Assembly (NCBI GenBank): GCA_963835165.1
Contig: CAWIGD010000018.1
Coordinates: forward strand, 186,001-250,000
Direction of reading: 5' to 3'
Length of the DNA: 64,000 nt
From: VAZQ01 sp963835165
GTDB taxonomy: Bacteria; Pseudomonadota; Alphaproteobacteria; Rhizobiales; Xanthobacteraceae
How positions within the stretch are numbered: position 1 is the first letter of the stretch; each line of letters begins with the position of its first letter. A program made the position numbers and the translations under genes. Below are positions 35,962 to 45,643 of the stretch, in pieces. The notes below the pieces were generated by a model. It searched no databases. It saw only the letters and a list, made by a program, of their open reading frames with translations, and was not told the origin of the DNA.

Positions 35962-36473
35962 TCAAGCCGATCGGCGCTTGTAGAGTCCCATGATGGCGGC
36001 CTTGGCCAGCGTGTTGAAATGGAGCTGAAAGCCGATGACGGCTGCCGACGTATCGGCGGTGACCTGCAGGCCCGTCGACGCCGACCGCGAACACCGTGAA
36101 CAGATAGCGGTGCGGGTGATCGCCCGGCGGCGGGCAGGGGCCGCCATAGCCCGGCGCACCGAAGTCGGTGCGCGTCTGCAGTGCTCCGGGCGGCAGCTTC
36201 GGAGTTCTTCGGGTTGCCGGCATCGAGCGCAAGCTCGGTCACATCGGGTGGGATGTTCACCACCAGCCAATGCCAGAAGCCGCTGCCGGTGGGGGCATCC
36301 GGATCGAAGCAGGTCACGGCAAAGCTCTTGGTGCCGGCGGGCGCGCCCGACCAGGCGAGATGCGGCGAGCGGTTGTCGCCCTCGCAGCCGAAGCCGAAAG
36401 CCGCCGACAGAATGTGGGTCTCGGCGAGATAGTCGCCGTCTTTGAAGCTGTCGCTCCTGACCGTCATCGTCAT
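35962..36473 (-). pseudogene. YbhB/YbcL-type (PEBP) protein gene with two frame disruptions
   Basis: Reading from ATG 36473 (AGGAG 8 nt upstream) gives the PEBP start: FGFGCEGDNRSPHLAWSGAP and the motif DPDAPTGSGFWHWLVVNIPP. After GNPKNSE the frame is lost; skipping one base at about 36197 restores LPPGALQTRTDFGAPGYGGPCPPPG and HRYLFTVFAVGVDG. A second skipped base at about 36070 restores LQVTADTSAAVIGF, then HFNTLAKAAIMGLYKRRSA and a stop. The repaired protein of about 170 residues has the complete family pattern. Either two sequencing insertions or a recently inactivated gene. Confidence 0.75.
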
Positions 36474-36621
36474 GCGCCGTCTCCTATTCTCGAACAAGAT
36501 TGATGCAAAGGTCGTTGACCAGGTTAAACGCTTTCGAAGCAACGCGCCGGTCTGATCGTTGGTACATCGAGCAACAAGACGCAAACGCGGTCCATTCGTC
36601 ATTCACCTTGGAGAGATGCCG

Positions 36622-37107
36622 ATGACGCTTCCACCTCTCGGACCCGTGAGCAATGATGGCCGAGACCAGAACAGTCCACCACAGGTGCCTTATTACAGCC
36701 TGTGGACCGCGCCGAACGGCACCAGCGTGGCGAGTTGCGCGCTTGGCGGATTCGAGATGAAGAGCGTCGGCGGCCAAGCGGCGCCGATGTGGATGCGACA
36801 AATCCCGGACGAGGTGGCGGCGGTCTTTTTCACGGTCCTGCCTGTGGGTTGGGTCGGCGAATGGCATGAGAGCCCGAAGCCGCAGTGGGTGGTGCCGCTA
36901 TCGGGCCGTTGGTTCATCGAGACACAGGACGGTTCGCGTGTCGAAATGGGCCCGGGCGATATCCATTGGGGACAGGATATCGACACTCGCGCTATCGATG
37001 GTGGTCGGGGCCACCGCTCCGGGCAGATCGGTGCTGAACCTTGCGCGCTACTCCTGGTCCAGTTCAAGACACCCCACGGTGCCGGCACGTCCTGTCCGTT
37101 CGGCTGA
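36622..37107 (+). CDS. Cupin domain protein
   Basis: 161 residues. I chose the ATG at 36622 because GGAG (36610-36613) is 8 nt upstream; the ATG at 36616 is too close to it. The core reads PQWVVPLSGRWFIETQDGSRVEMGPGDIHWGQD, an RmlC-like small-barrel pattern, but the usual metal His of the first motif are sparse (WHESPKPQW). It may be a sugar/acid isomerase-like or a sensor cupin. It precedes the ACMSD-like amidohydrolase gene by 56 nt on the same strand. Confidence 0.65.
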   Translation: MTLPPLGPVSNDGRDQNSPPQVPYYSLWTAPNGTSVASCALGGFEMKSVGGQAAPMWMRQIPDEVAAVFFTVLPVGWVGEWHESPKPQWVVPLSGRWFIETQDGSRVEMGPGDIHWGQDIDTRAIDGGRGHRSGQIGAEPCALLLVQFKTPHGAGTSCPFG

Positions 37108-37163
37108 ACCAAATAGGCAAAGACCTGCGCGAGACGCTGCGGGTTCGATGTATTGTACCGACG

Positions 37164-38171
37164 ATGCAACGCAGCCGCACCATCGACATTCACGCCCACA
37201 TGCTGCCGCAGGAGACGATCCGGCGGCTCGGCAGGGAATCGCCGCGCGTGGCGCCGAAGCTGATTGCGCAAGGCGACGGCTCGACCCTCATGGAGATCGC
37301 GGGCAAAGTGGTGCAGCGGCCGATGCCGCCGGAATGCTGGGACCTCGATCTGCGGCTTGCCGACATGGACAAGCACGGCATCGAGATGCAGGCCGTCTGC
37401 GCCACCGTGCACACCTTCTTCTATAATGAGGAGCCGGAACTCGGCGCCGCTTGCGCTGGCCTGCAGAACGACGAGATCGCCGCTGTCGTCCGCCGCAATC
37501 CCGATCGCTTCGTGGCTCTCGCCACCTTGCCGCTGCAGGATCCGAAACGGGCGGCGGACGAGCTGATGCGCGCCATGCGGGTGCTCGGTTTGCGCGGCGC
37601 CCAGATCGGCTCGAACGTCAATGGCAGGAATCTCGACGATCCCGCGCTCGAGGCGGTGTGGGCGGCGGCGAACGAGCTGCGAGCCTTCATTCTCGTGCAC
37701 CCGCACGGCGAAATCCTGCCGGGCGACCGGCTCGCGTCCTACTACATGCGCAACTTCGTCGGCCTGCCGTTCGAGACCACCATGGCCGGCGCGGCGCTCG
37801 TCTTCGGCGGCGTGATCGAGCGCTATCCCGGCATCAATTTCTGCCTGTGCCACGGCGGCGGCTTCCTGCCTTATCAAGCCGGACGTTTCGTGCACGCCTT
37901 CAACGTGCGCGCCGAGGCGAAGGCGCGCCTGCATGGATCGCCGCAGGACTCCCTGGCCCGCCTGCACTACGACACGATCGTGCACTCGCCGCACGCGCTC
38001 GAGTTCCTTGTCGCCGCGGTCGGCTCCGACCGTGTCCTCATGGGCAGCGACTATCCCTTCGACATGGGCGAGCTCGATTGCGTGACACGGGTCGAGACGC
38101 TCCCCGTCCCGAAGACCTCGCGCGATGCCGTTCTCGGCGGGCGAGCCAAGGAATTGCTGCGCAATGCCTGA
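37164..38171 (+). CDS. ACMSD/gamma-resorcylate decarboxylase-like amidohydrolase
   Basis: 335 residues of the amidohydrolase-2 family. HxH is at the N-terminus (RTIDIHAHMLPQ), a further His in FILVHPHGEILPG, another in LCHGGGFLPY, and the catalytic Asp in VLMGSDYPFDMGE. These Zn enzymes carry out non-oxidative decarboxylation of aromatic or muconate-type acids, or hydrolyse lactones. The stop overlaps the next gene by 8 nt, linking it to the CoA ligase. The pathway would be decarboxylation or hydrolysis, then CoA activation, then hydration by the MaoC pair. Confidence 0.85.
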   Translation: MQRSRTIDIHAHMLPQETIRRLGRESPRVAPKLIAQGDGSTLMEIAGKVVQRPMPPECWDLDLRLADMDKHGIEMQAVCATVHTFFYNEEPELGAACAGLQNDEIAAVVRRNPDRFVALATLPLQDPKRAADELMRAMRVLGLRGAQIGSNVNGRNLDDPALEAVWAAANELRAFILVHPHGEILPGDRLASYYMRNFVGLPFETTMAGAALVFGGVIERYPGINFCLCHGGGFLPYQAGRFVHAFNVRAEAKARLHGSPQDSLARLHYDTIVHSPHALEFLVAAVGSDRVLMGSDYPFDMGELDCVTRVETLPVPKTSRDAVLGGRAKELLRNA

Positions 38172-39495
38172 CCTTGGATCCATCGGGGCGGCACGGCTGC
38201 GGCGAACGCTTACGGCGGTCGCCGCCGCCCATCCGTTCTATCGAGTGCGGTTTCGCGAACAGGGCCTCGCGGTCAACGACATCCGTTCGCTCGACGGGCT
38301 CCCGGCGCTGCCGCTGACCCGCAAGGACGACTACATCTCCGATCCCGAGGCGTTCCGCCTGCGCCCGGAGGATCTGCCGGCGGATTTTTCCCCGGAAGAA
38401 CGCGTGCTGTGGGACGTCACCTATACCACCGGGACCACCAGCGGGCGACCGTCGCCGTTCTACAACACCGCGCATGATGCCTATGCCATCTGGGACCAGG
38501 CGCGCCGCTGCAACGATGCGGAAGGACTGGTGGCGAGCGATCGCGTGGCGAACCTCTATCCGCTCGCGGGCTTTCCCACCGGCGCGTTCCTGAGCGTCAT
38601 CCGCTCCACCATGATCGCGGGCTTGCCGGTGGTGCACGGATTGACCGGCTCCGCCAATTCCGAGTTCAGGGTCCGCAACTCGCTGGCCGAGGCGCTGACG
38701 ACGGTCGCGCGCTTTCGCCCCACCGTGCTATGGGGCGTGCCGAGCTTCATCCGCCGGTTTCTCGACGAAGCCTGCCGGCAGGGCGCGGACTTGTCCGACG
38801 TGCGGCTGGTCCTGACCTCGGGGGAGCCGGTCGGCGAAACGCTGCGGGCGACGTTGCGAGATCGGCTCGCCCAACTGGGCGCGCCCGCGGTCGCCATCCG
38901 CGCCCGCTATGCCTTCACCGAGATGCAGGGCGGCCTGGTGCAATGCGCGGAGGGCGCCGCGCCGCAGAACCTCGTGCCCGATCTCTACCATCTCGAAGTG
39001 GTCGACCCCGACACCGGCGCAAGCCTTGCGGAGGGCGAGAGCGGCGCGCTCGCCATCACTCATCTGCACCGTCGCGGCACCGTTTTGCTGCGCTATCTTG
39101 TGGGGGATATCGTCACGCTGTCGCGCACGCCGTGCCCGATCTGCGGCCGCACGGGCGAGCGCGTGGTTGCGACGCCGCGGCGCACCGGCAATCTGGTCAA
39201 ATGCCGGGGAATGCTGGTCAACACCGATGTCATTGTTGACGTGCTCTCGGCCATGGCGGGGCTCCCTGAATTCCAGGTCGTATTTGCGAGCGCCAGTGCG
39301 CCGGATGCCATGGAGCGGCTGGTGATCCGCATCGAGCGGGACGCCGATCCGGCCCTGCACGACGACGTGGTGCGGCGCGTGCGCGAGGCCGTATCGCTGC
39401 GTCCGGAGGTCGAATTCGTCACGCGCGGGGCGCTCTACGACCACGAGCGCTCGATCAAAGCGAAGCGCGTCGTGGATTTACGTAGGGCACCATAG
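38164..39495 (+). CDS. Phenylacetate-CoA ligase-like AMP-forming enzyme
   Basis: 443 residues, starting in an 8-nt overlap with the amidohydrolase gene. The adenylation P-loop is TYTTGTTSGRPSPFYNT. A mid-domain ARYAFTEMQGGL and a ribbon-like CPICGRTGERVVATPRRTGN lead to the PaaK-type C-terminal linker (VKCRGMLVNTDVIVDVL). PaaK-like ligases use ATP to make CoA thioesters of aryl or arylacetic acids. The small C-terminal domain is present, so the gene seems complete. Substrate inferred only from neighbours. Confidence 0.8.
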   Translation: MPDLGSIGAARLRRTLTAVAAAHPFYRVRFREQGLAVNDIRSLDGLPALPLTRKDDYISDPEAFRLRPEDLPADFSPEERVLWDVTYTTGTTSGRPSPFYNTAHDAYAIWDQARRCNDAEGLVASDRVANLYPLAGFPTGAFLSVIRSTMIAGLPVVHGLTGSANSEFRVRNSLAEALTTVARFRPTVLWGVPSFIRRFLDEACRQGADLSDVRLVLTSGEPVGETLRATLRDRLAQLGAPAVAIRARYAFTEMQGGLVQCAEGAAPQNLVPDLYHLEVVDPDTGASLAEGESGALAITHLHRRGTVLLRYLVGDIVTLSRTPCPICGRTGERVVATPRRTGNLVKCRGMLVNTDVIVDVLSAMAGLPEFQVVFASASAPDAMERLVIRIERDADPALHDDVVRRVREAVSLRPEVEFVTRGALYDHERSIKAKRVVDLRRAP

Positions 39496-39567
39496 CGAAC
39501 TCCGACGAAGTGAAAGCCGTTCGCGCAAACGCTTCAAACGCAATGACACTGGACTGACGAGGAGAAA

Positions 39568-40023
39568 ATGGACGCAAGTGCAGCCGGAAAAACGTTCCCG
39601 CCCTACGAATTCCACGTCGAGCGCGGCAAGATCCGCGAATTCGCCGACGCCATCGGCGATCCAAACCCGGTCTACCGCGATCCCGATTACGCCGCGAAAA
39701 TGGGTTTTGCCGGCATTCCCGCGCCGCCGACATTGCTGCGCACGTTCCTTTACGAACCGAAGGCGGCGTCGGATGCGCTCGACGTCAAGGATTGGAGCTA
39801 CATCGTGCACGGCGAGCAGGAGTTTGAATACTTCGCGCCGGTCGTGGCTGGCGACGTGCTGACGGCGCAGGAGCGCATCGCGAGCATCACGGAGAAGGAG
39901 AGCCGCCGCGCCGGCAGGCTTCAGATCGCGGTGATCGAGACCACCTTCCACAATCAGCGGGGCGAGAAGGTGCAGGTGGCCCGGCGCACCCTGGTCGAGA
40001 CCGGCAAGCGGATCGCCGAGTGA
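39568..40023 (+). CDS. MaoC-like hot-dog protein, first subunit (N-terminal type)
   Basis: 151 residues. ERGKIREFADAIGDPNPVYRDP is the N-terminal MaoC-type motif, FAGIPAPPTLLRTF fits the hot-dog helix, and YFAPVVAGDVLTAQERI is the second half of the fold. Such proteins pair with a second MaoC subunit to make an enoyl-CoA hydratase. The second subunit gene begins in the stop codon (TGATG). The GAGGAG ribosome site lies 6 nt before the ATG. Confidence 0.8.
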   Translation: MDASAAGKTFPPYEFHVERGKIREFADAIGDPNPVYRDPDYAAKMGFAGIPAPPTLLRTFLYEPKAASDALDVKDWSYIVHGEQEFEYFAPVVAGDVLTAQERIASITEKESRRAGRLQIAVIETTFHNQRGEKVQVARRTLVETGKRIAE

Positions 40024-40449
40024 TGAGCAATCGACCCCTCGTTCGCATCGCTCAATGTCGGCGATGCACCGCCGCCGCTCGTCTGCGGGCCGCTCACGCG
40101 CACGCAATTCGTCCGTTATGCCGGCGCGTCGCACGACTTCAATCCCAACCACCACGACGAGGTCTATGCCAAGGCCAGCGGCAACAAGGCGGTGTTCGGC
40201 ATGGGCATGCTGGCGGGTGGCTATTGCGCCCGCTTGTTGACGGATTGGCTCGGTGACGGCGCGTTGCGGCGGCTGCGCATCCGCTTTGCATCGCGGTTCT
40301 GGCCCGACGACGTGCTCACCTGCAGCGCCACGGTCACCGCCAAACGCGAGGAAGCGGGTGATGGCCTCGTCGATTGCGAGTTCTCCGCCGTCAACCAGAA
40401 TGGCGAGGTCATCATCCGCGGCGATGCCACCGCAGCCCTGCCACGCTGA
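40023..40449 (+). pseudogene. MaoC-like hydratase second subunit, frame disrupted near 40041
   Basis: The ATG at 40023 overlaps the previous stop, as expected for the partner subunit, but runs into the wrong frame after MSNRPL. Skipping one base near 40041 restores FASLNVGDAPPPLVCGPLTR, then YAGASHDFNPNHHDEVYAK with the hydratase Asp-His pair, and continues to the stop at 40449 (about 141 residues in all). The downstream frame lacks a start codon for the first ~50 residues, so internal initiation would lose the catalytic residues. Either a sequencing insertion or an inactivated subunit. Confidence 0.75.
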
Positions 40450-40604
40450 GTGGTGTTGCGAGGCGACCAAACGAAAAAACGGTAGCGAGAAGCGGAAACC
40501 AGGAAGAGAGAGCCTTGCTCAAACTGTTCGGGACCGAGGTCGCGCGCTTAATAGTGCCGCGTACTCGGTGGGCTCCCTCTCCCGCTTGGACATTCTATGG
40601 ATCT

Positions 40605-40720
40605 GCCGAAGTCGGAAACATCCGACTTCGGCTGGAAGGGAGGGGTGAGGGAGGGGGAATGCTTGCACGAAATCTTGATGTTTGCCCCCACCCTGTCCCT
40701 CCCCCGCAAGCGGGGGAGGG
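40605..40720. repeat. Two palindromic repeats between convergent genes
   Basis: GCCGAAGTCGGA (40605-40616), loop AACA, TCCGACTTCGGC (40621-40632) is a perfect 12-bp stem. Further on, CCCTCCCCCG (40697-40706) and CGGGGGAGGG (40711-40720) form a second stem. Both sit between the convergent MaoC and molybdoenzyme genes and could end transcription from both sides. C-rich/G-rich strings of this kind recur in related genomes. Confidence 0.7.
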
Positions 40721-40739
40721 GACGCAAGAGCCGGTAGCT

Positions 40740-43082
40740 TCACGCCGCCGTCGCAGCGGCTCCCGCTTTGGCGCGTGTGATCGTTTCCCACACCCGCATC
40801 GGAGTCGCCGGCATGTCGATCGCCTCGACGCCGAGCGGCGCGAGCGCGTCGATCAGCGCATTGATCACGGTCGGCGGCGCACCGATGGTGCCGGATTCGC
40901 CGATGCCCTTGACCCCGAGCGGATTGGTCTTGCAGGGCACCTCCTCCAATTCCGTCTCGATGTTCGGCATCGTGTCTGCCCGCGGCATGCCGTAATCCAT
41001 GAAGCTGCCGGACAGCAGCTGTCCGGATTGGCGGTCGTAGACCTGGTGCTCGATGAGGGCCTGGCCGATCCCCTGCACCACTCCGCCCTGGATTTGGCCG
41101 CGCACGATCATCGGGTTGAGCACGCGGCCCAGATCATCGACCACGAAATAGCGATCGAGCGTCACCTCGCCGGTCTCCGGATCGACCTCGAGCTCGCAGA
41201 CATGGGAGCCGTTGGGATGGCTGGGTGGACTGGCGCTGAAGCTGCCGGTCGCCTCGAGCCCGACGCCGAATTTCTCGGTCAGCGGCCCCATCGGCGCATA
41301 GGCTGCCTTGGCGACGTCGGCAATGGCGATCACCTTGTCGGTGCCGACGACGCGGTATTGCCCGTCCTTGAATTCGATATCGGCGGCGTCTGCCTCCATC
41401 AAGGCGGCGGCCATTGGCTTGCCCTTCTCGATGATCGCCTCGGAGGCCTTGGCGAGCGCGTTGCCGCCGACGGTCGCGCTGCGGGCGCCGTAGGTGCCGC
41501 GACCGATCGGAACCTGGGCGGTGTCACCCTGCACGTAGCGGATGGATTCGAACGGCACGCCGAGCCGGTCGTGCACCAGCTGCGCGAACACGGTGGCGTG
41601 GCCCTGGCCGTGCGAATGCGTCCCGGCCAGCACGTTGAGGGTGCCGTCGGGGTTGAAGCGCAGGTCCATGCGTTCGTTGAAGATGCCGCCGAACTCGATG
41701 TAGTAGCTCACCGCCCGGCCGCGCAGCTTGCCCCGCTTCTCCGACGCCTTCTTGCGCGCGGCGTATCCTTTCGTATCGCTGAGCTCGATGCACCTGTTCA
41801 TCAGGCGCTCGAACTCGCCGCTGTCGTAGGTCCACAGCGTCGGCGTCGCGTAGGGAAGCTTGTCCGTCGGGATCAGGTTGCGGCGCCTGATCTCGGCGGG
41901 GTCCATGCCGATCGTGCGCGCGGCGTGCTCGATCAGGCGCTCGGTGAAATAGGCCGCCTCGGGGCGTCCGGCGCCGCGATAGGGCCCGGACTGCGAGGTA
42001 TTGGTGAACAGCCCCTGCGACATGATGTGCAGGGTCTGGATGTCGTAAGCCGCCGGGATGAAGCGCAGCGAGAACGCACCGGCCGCGAGCGCTGCGCCGA
42101 CGAAATAGGCGCCGAGCTGGAACAGGCATTTGGCGCGCAGCGCCAGAATCTTGCCCTGGTCGTCGAGCGCGAGCTCGCCGTAGTAGATCATCTCGCGACC
42201 GGAGTGGTCGGTGAGCATGCTTTCCGACCGGCTGGAGACCCATTTCACCGGGCGGCGGATGCGGCGCGCCGCCCACAGGACGAGCGCATCGTCCGGAAAG
42301 ACCGCCTTGAGCCCAAAGCCGCCGCCGACGTCGGGCGAGACCACGCGAATCTGATTTTCCGCGATGTGGAAAATGTGCGACATCTCCATGCGCGCGCCGT
42401 GCGGGTTCTGGCTGGTCGCATACAAGGTGTATTGATCGTCGGCCGCGTTGTAGTCGCCGATCGCGACCCGAGGCTCCATGGTGACGGGCGACAGGCGGTT
42501 GTTCTCGACCCGCAGCTTCACCACGTGCTTGGCCTTCGCAAAGGCGGCGTCGGTGGCGTCCTTGTTGCCGAACATCAGGCGAAAGCCGACATTGCCCTGC
42601 GGGCAGTCCTCCCACACCTTGGGGGCACCGTCCTTGGCGGCTTCCTCCAGATCGACGATGGTCGGCAGCGGCTCGTAGTCCACCTCCACGAGTTCGGCGG
42701 CGTCGCGCGCCTGGGCGAGCGTCTCGGCCACCACGAAGGCGACGCGGTCGCCGACGAAACGGACCTTGTCGGCATTGAGCACGGGCTGGAACGTGCGGTG
42801 CCCCTTGGGCGCGCCGAAATCCTCCGGCATCAGGTGGGCGGTGAAGCTGCCGAGCTTCTCCGCGACGGCATCGGCGCCGGTAAGGACACACAGCACCCCA
42901 GGCGCGGCCTTGGCCTTGGCGACGTCGATGCGGGTGATGCGGGCATGGGCGTGCGGCGAGAGCACAGTCACGCCATGGCATTGCCCGGGCAAGCTGATGT
43001 CATCGACATAGCGCCCCTGTCCGAGCAGGAAGCGCTGGTCCTCCACCCTTCGCACAGCTTGTCCGATGCCGAACTTGGCCAT
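40740..43082 (-). CDS. Xanthine dehydrogenase family molybdopterin-binding large subunit (form II CoxL-like)
   Basis: 780 residues. The start chosen is MAKFGIGQAVRRVEDQRFLLGQGRYVDDI, the usual first residues of this family. Molybdopterin contacts are visible in SPDVGGGFGLKA and GSHSHGQGHATVFAQL-like blocks. The loop around the active site reads SGPYRGAGRPEAAY, the form-II type (AYRGAGR) rather than the AYRCSFR of true CO dehydrogenase, so the substrate is probably an aldehyde or N-heterocycle. No iron-sulphur (small) or FAD (medium) subunit gene is adjacent. It lies 161 nt downstream of the LivF gene on the same strand, possibly part of the transporter operon. Confidence 0.85.
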   Translation of the reverse strand: MAKFGIGQAVRRVEDQRFLLGQGRYVDDISLPGQCHGVTVLSPHAHARITRIDVAKAKAAPGVLCVLTGADAVAEKLGSFTAHLMPEDFGAPKGHRTFQPVLNADKVRFVGDRVAFVVAETLAQARDAAELVEVDYEPLPTIVDLEEAAKDGAPKVWEDCPQGNVGFRLMFGNKDATDAAFAKAKHVVKLRVENNRLSPVTMEPRVAIGDYNAADDQYTLYATSQNPHGARMEMSHIFHIAENQIRVVSPDVGGGFGLKAVFPDDALVLWAARRIRRPVKWVSSRSESMLTDHSGREMIYYGELALDDQGKILALRAKCLFQLGAYFVGAALAAGAFSLRFIPAAYDIQTLHIMSQGLFTNTSQSGPYRGAGRPEAAYFTERLIEHAARTIGMDPAEIRRRNLIPTDKLPYATPTLWTYDSGEFERLMNRCIELSDTKGYAARKKASEKRGKLRGRAVSYYIEFGGIFNERMDLRFNPDGTLNVLAGTHSHGQGHATVFAQLVHDRLGVPFESIRYVQGDTAQVPIGRGTYGARSATVGGNALAKASEAIIEKGKPMAAALMEADAADIEFKDGQYRVVGTDKVIAIADVAKAAYAPMGPLTEKFGVGLEATGSFSASPPSHPNGSHVCELEVDPETGEVTLDRYFVVDDLGRVLNPMIVRGQIQGGVVQGIGQALIEHQVYDRQSGQLLSGSFMDYGMPRADTMPNIETELEEVPCKTNPLGVKGIGESGTIGAPPTVINALIDALAPLGVEAIDMPATPMRVWETITRAKAGAAATAA

Positions 43083-43243
43083 ATTCGCCCGCCTCTGTTC
43101 ACGATGTGATTTTTCCAGTCGAATGTAATGGAGAGCCGCCGTCCGCGCCAGCACGAGGGCTGTCGCATTCTGGCGAGGGATTGGGTGGGCACGGGCGCAC
43201 GTCACGACACCGCGCGCCTGCCCACCCGCCGTTCGGGCTGCGG

Positions 43244-43877
<634 letters not shown>

Positions 43878-43885
<8 letters not shown>

Positions 43886-44657
43886 GGGGATGCCCTTCGC
43901 GCTCCGGCTTGGTGCCGCTGATGAGGGTCTGCACCCTGCGATCGGCGAGCGCGACCGCCGGCGCGCCGTCGGCGATCACCGTTCCGTCGTAGAACGCGAG
44001 CACGCGGTCGGCGAACCGCGCCACGATCTCCATGTCGTGTTCGACGAACAGCACCGTCAGTTTCCGGCTCTTCAAGGCCGACATGACGACGTCCATCACC
44101 ACGAACTTCTCCTCGACCGAAATTCCGCTGGTCGGTTCGTCGAGCAGGAGAACGCGCGGCGAGCCCACCACCGCCATGGCGATGTCGAGGAGCTTGCGGA
44201 TGCCCTGCGGCAGGGTCGACGCCAGGGCATGCCGGTAAGCAGCGATGCGGAACAGTTCGATCGACGCATCGGCCTCCCTGATGGTGGCGGGCGATTTCAA
44301 CGGCGTCAGCACCCGCGCAAAGGCGCCGTTCGACCCGGCCGCGGCGGCCGCGGCGCACATGTTCTCGAACACCGTGAGGGAGGGAAAAATCTGCGCCACC
44401 TGGAACGAGCGCGAGATGCCCAGGCGCGTGATCTCGCGCGAGGGTCGGCCGGTGATGTCACGATCCTCGAGCCTGATGGTGCCCTTGGTCGGCCGCAGAT
44501 GGCCGGTGATCATGTTGATGAACGTGGTCTTGCCGGCGCCGTTGGCCCCGATGATGCCCACGGTCTGCTGCGCCGGGACGTCGAGGGTGATGTCGCGCGC
44601 CGCCACGATCGAGCCGAAGGTCTTCTCCAGATCGCGGACCGAAAGGATCGCGGTCAT
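43878..44657 (-). CDS. livG: Branched-chain amino-acid-type ABC transporter ATPase (LivG)
   Basis: 259 residues from the ATG at 44657 (MTAILSVRDLEKTFGSIVA). Walker A GANGAGKTT, the LivG-type insert ISRSFQVAQIFPSLTVFENM, signature-like LPQGIRKLLDIAMAV (LSxGxx relaxed to LPQGIRK) and Walker B VLLLDEPTSGIS are present. The switch His is in LFVEHDMEI. It overlaps livM by 4 nt and livF by 8 nt. Confidence 0.9.
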
Positions 44658-45601
44658 GAGCCTTTCTCCGGCGCGCGGCGCAGGCGGTAGAACAGCGAGC
44701 CGAGCCCTTCCGGCAGGAACAGGATGGTCAGCAGCAGCGCCGAGCCGAGGATGAGCTGCCAGAAGCCGGGCAAGAGATCGATGGCGATCGAGCGCAGCAG
44801 CTCGAACACCAGGGAGCCCACGAACGCGGCTGCGACCGAGCCCACGCCGGCGAGGATGGTGACGAACACGAAGCCGCCCGAAGTCGTCCAATACGCCATG
44901 TTGGGATCCACATGCGCCACCGCCAGCGCCGCGAGTGCGCCGCCGAGGCCCGCGAGTATCCCGGAAATCACCAGCTTGAGGTGGATCAGGCGAGTGACCG
45001 AGATGCCGAGGAATTCCAGACGGATCTCGTTGTCGCGCGCCGGCATCGCGAGCGCGCCGGCGACGGTGCGGAAATAGAGTGTGATCAGGAAGGCGCTGAC
45101 CGCCGACAGTCCGAGCACCAGCCAGAACAAGGCGAGATTGAGCGCCCGGCCATGGGGCTCGTATCCCAGGAACGTTCCCGACTCGACGTGGAAACCGTCG
45201 GTCGAGCCGAGCGTCTCGGTCTTGACCAGCACGCCGTAGAGAATCATCGACATCGCGAGGCTGAGCATCGCGAAGAAGATGTCGCGATAGCGCGCCAGCA
45301 GGAATCCGACCAGGAATGCGACCATGCCGGCCGCAGCCGCGCCGACGGCGACCAGGAGAAACACGTCCCGCCAGCCGGCGTAGCGGCTGAGCAACGCCAC
45401 CGCATAGGCGCCGGTCGCGTAGAACAGTGCCTGCCCAAAGGGCACGAGACCGGCCCGCCACAGGATCACGAGCCCGAGCACGACCAGCGCATTGGCGAAC
45501 GCGATGGTGGCGAGAGACACCAGCCAGGCCGGCAGCGCCGGCGCGGCCGCGGCCACGGCGATGAAGGCGAGGGCTCCGAACAGGTTCGCGCGTGACCACA
45601 T
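44654..45601 (-). CDS. livM: Branched-chain amino-acid-type ABC transporter permease (LivM)
   Basis: 315 residues with about eight to ten hydrophobic segments. GLVPFGQALFYATGAYAVALLSR and FFAMLSLAMSMILYGVL are recurrent LivM blocks, and FLGISVTRLIHLKLVISGILAGLGG is the cytoplasmic EAA-like coupling loop. It overlaps livG by 4 nt; livH lies 42 nt upstream. Confidence 0.9.
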   Translation of the reverse strand: MWSRANLFGALAFIAVAAAAPALPAWLVSLATIAFANALVVLGLVILWRAGLVPFGQALFYATGAYAVALLSRYAGWRDVFLLVAVGAAAAGMVAFLVGFLLARYRDIFFAMLSLAMSMILYGVLVKTETLGSTDGFHVESGTFLGYEPHGRALNLALFWLVLGLSAVSAFLITLYFRTVAGALAMPARDNEIRLEFLGISVTRLIHLKLVISGILAGLGGALAALAVAHVDPNMAYWTTSGGFVFVTILAGVGSVAAAFVGSLVFELLRSIAIDLLPGFWQLILGSALLLTILFLPEGLGSLFYRLRRAPEKGS

Positions 45602-45643
45602 GTCAGGTCGCCCAACCGGAATGACGGTCGTTGCTTCGGGCCA

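Noticed and set aside
40740..43082. Carbon monoxide dehydrogenase large subunit (CoxL form I)
   Set aside because: The active-site loop is PYRGAGR, not AYRCSFR, and no CoxM/CoxS genes are adjacent.
40374..43109. 911-codon plus-strand open frame opposite the molybdoenzyme gene
   Set aside because: Composition typical of antisense frames in GC-rich DNA; the minus strand encodes the complete enzyme.
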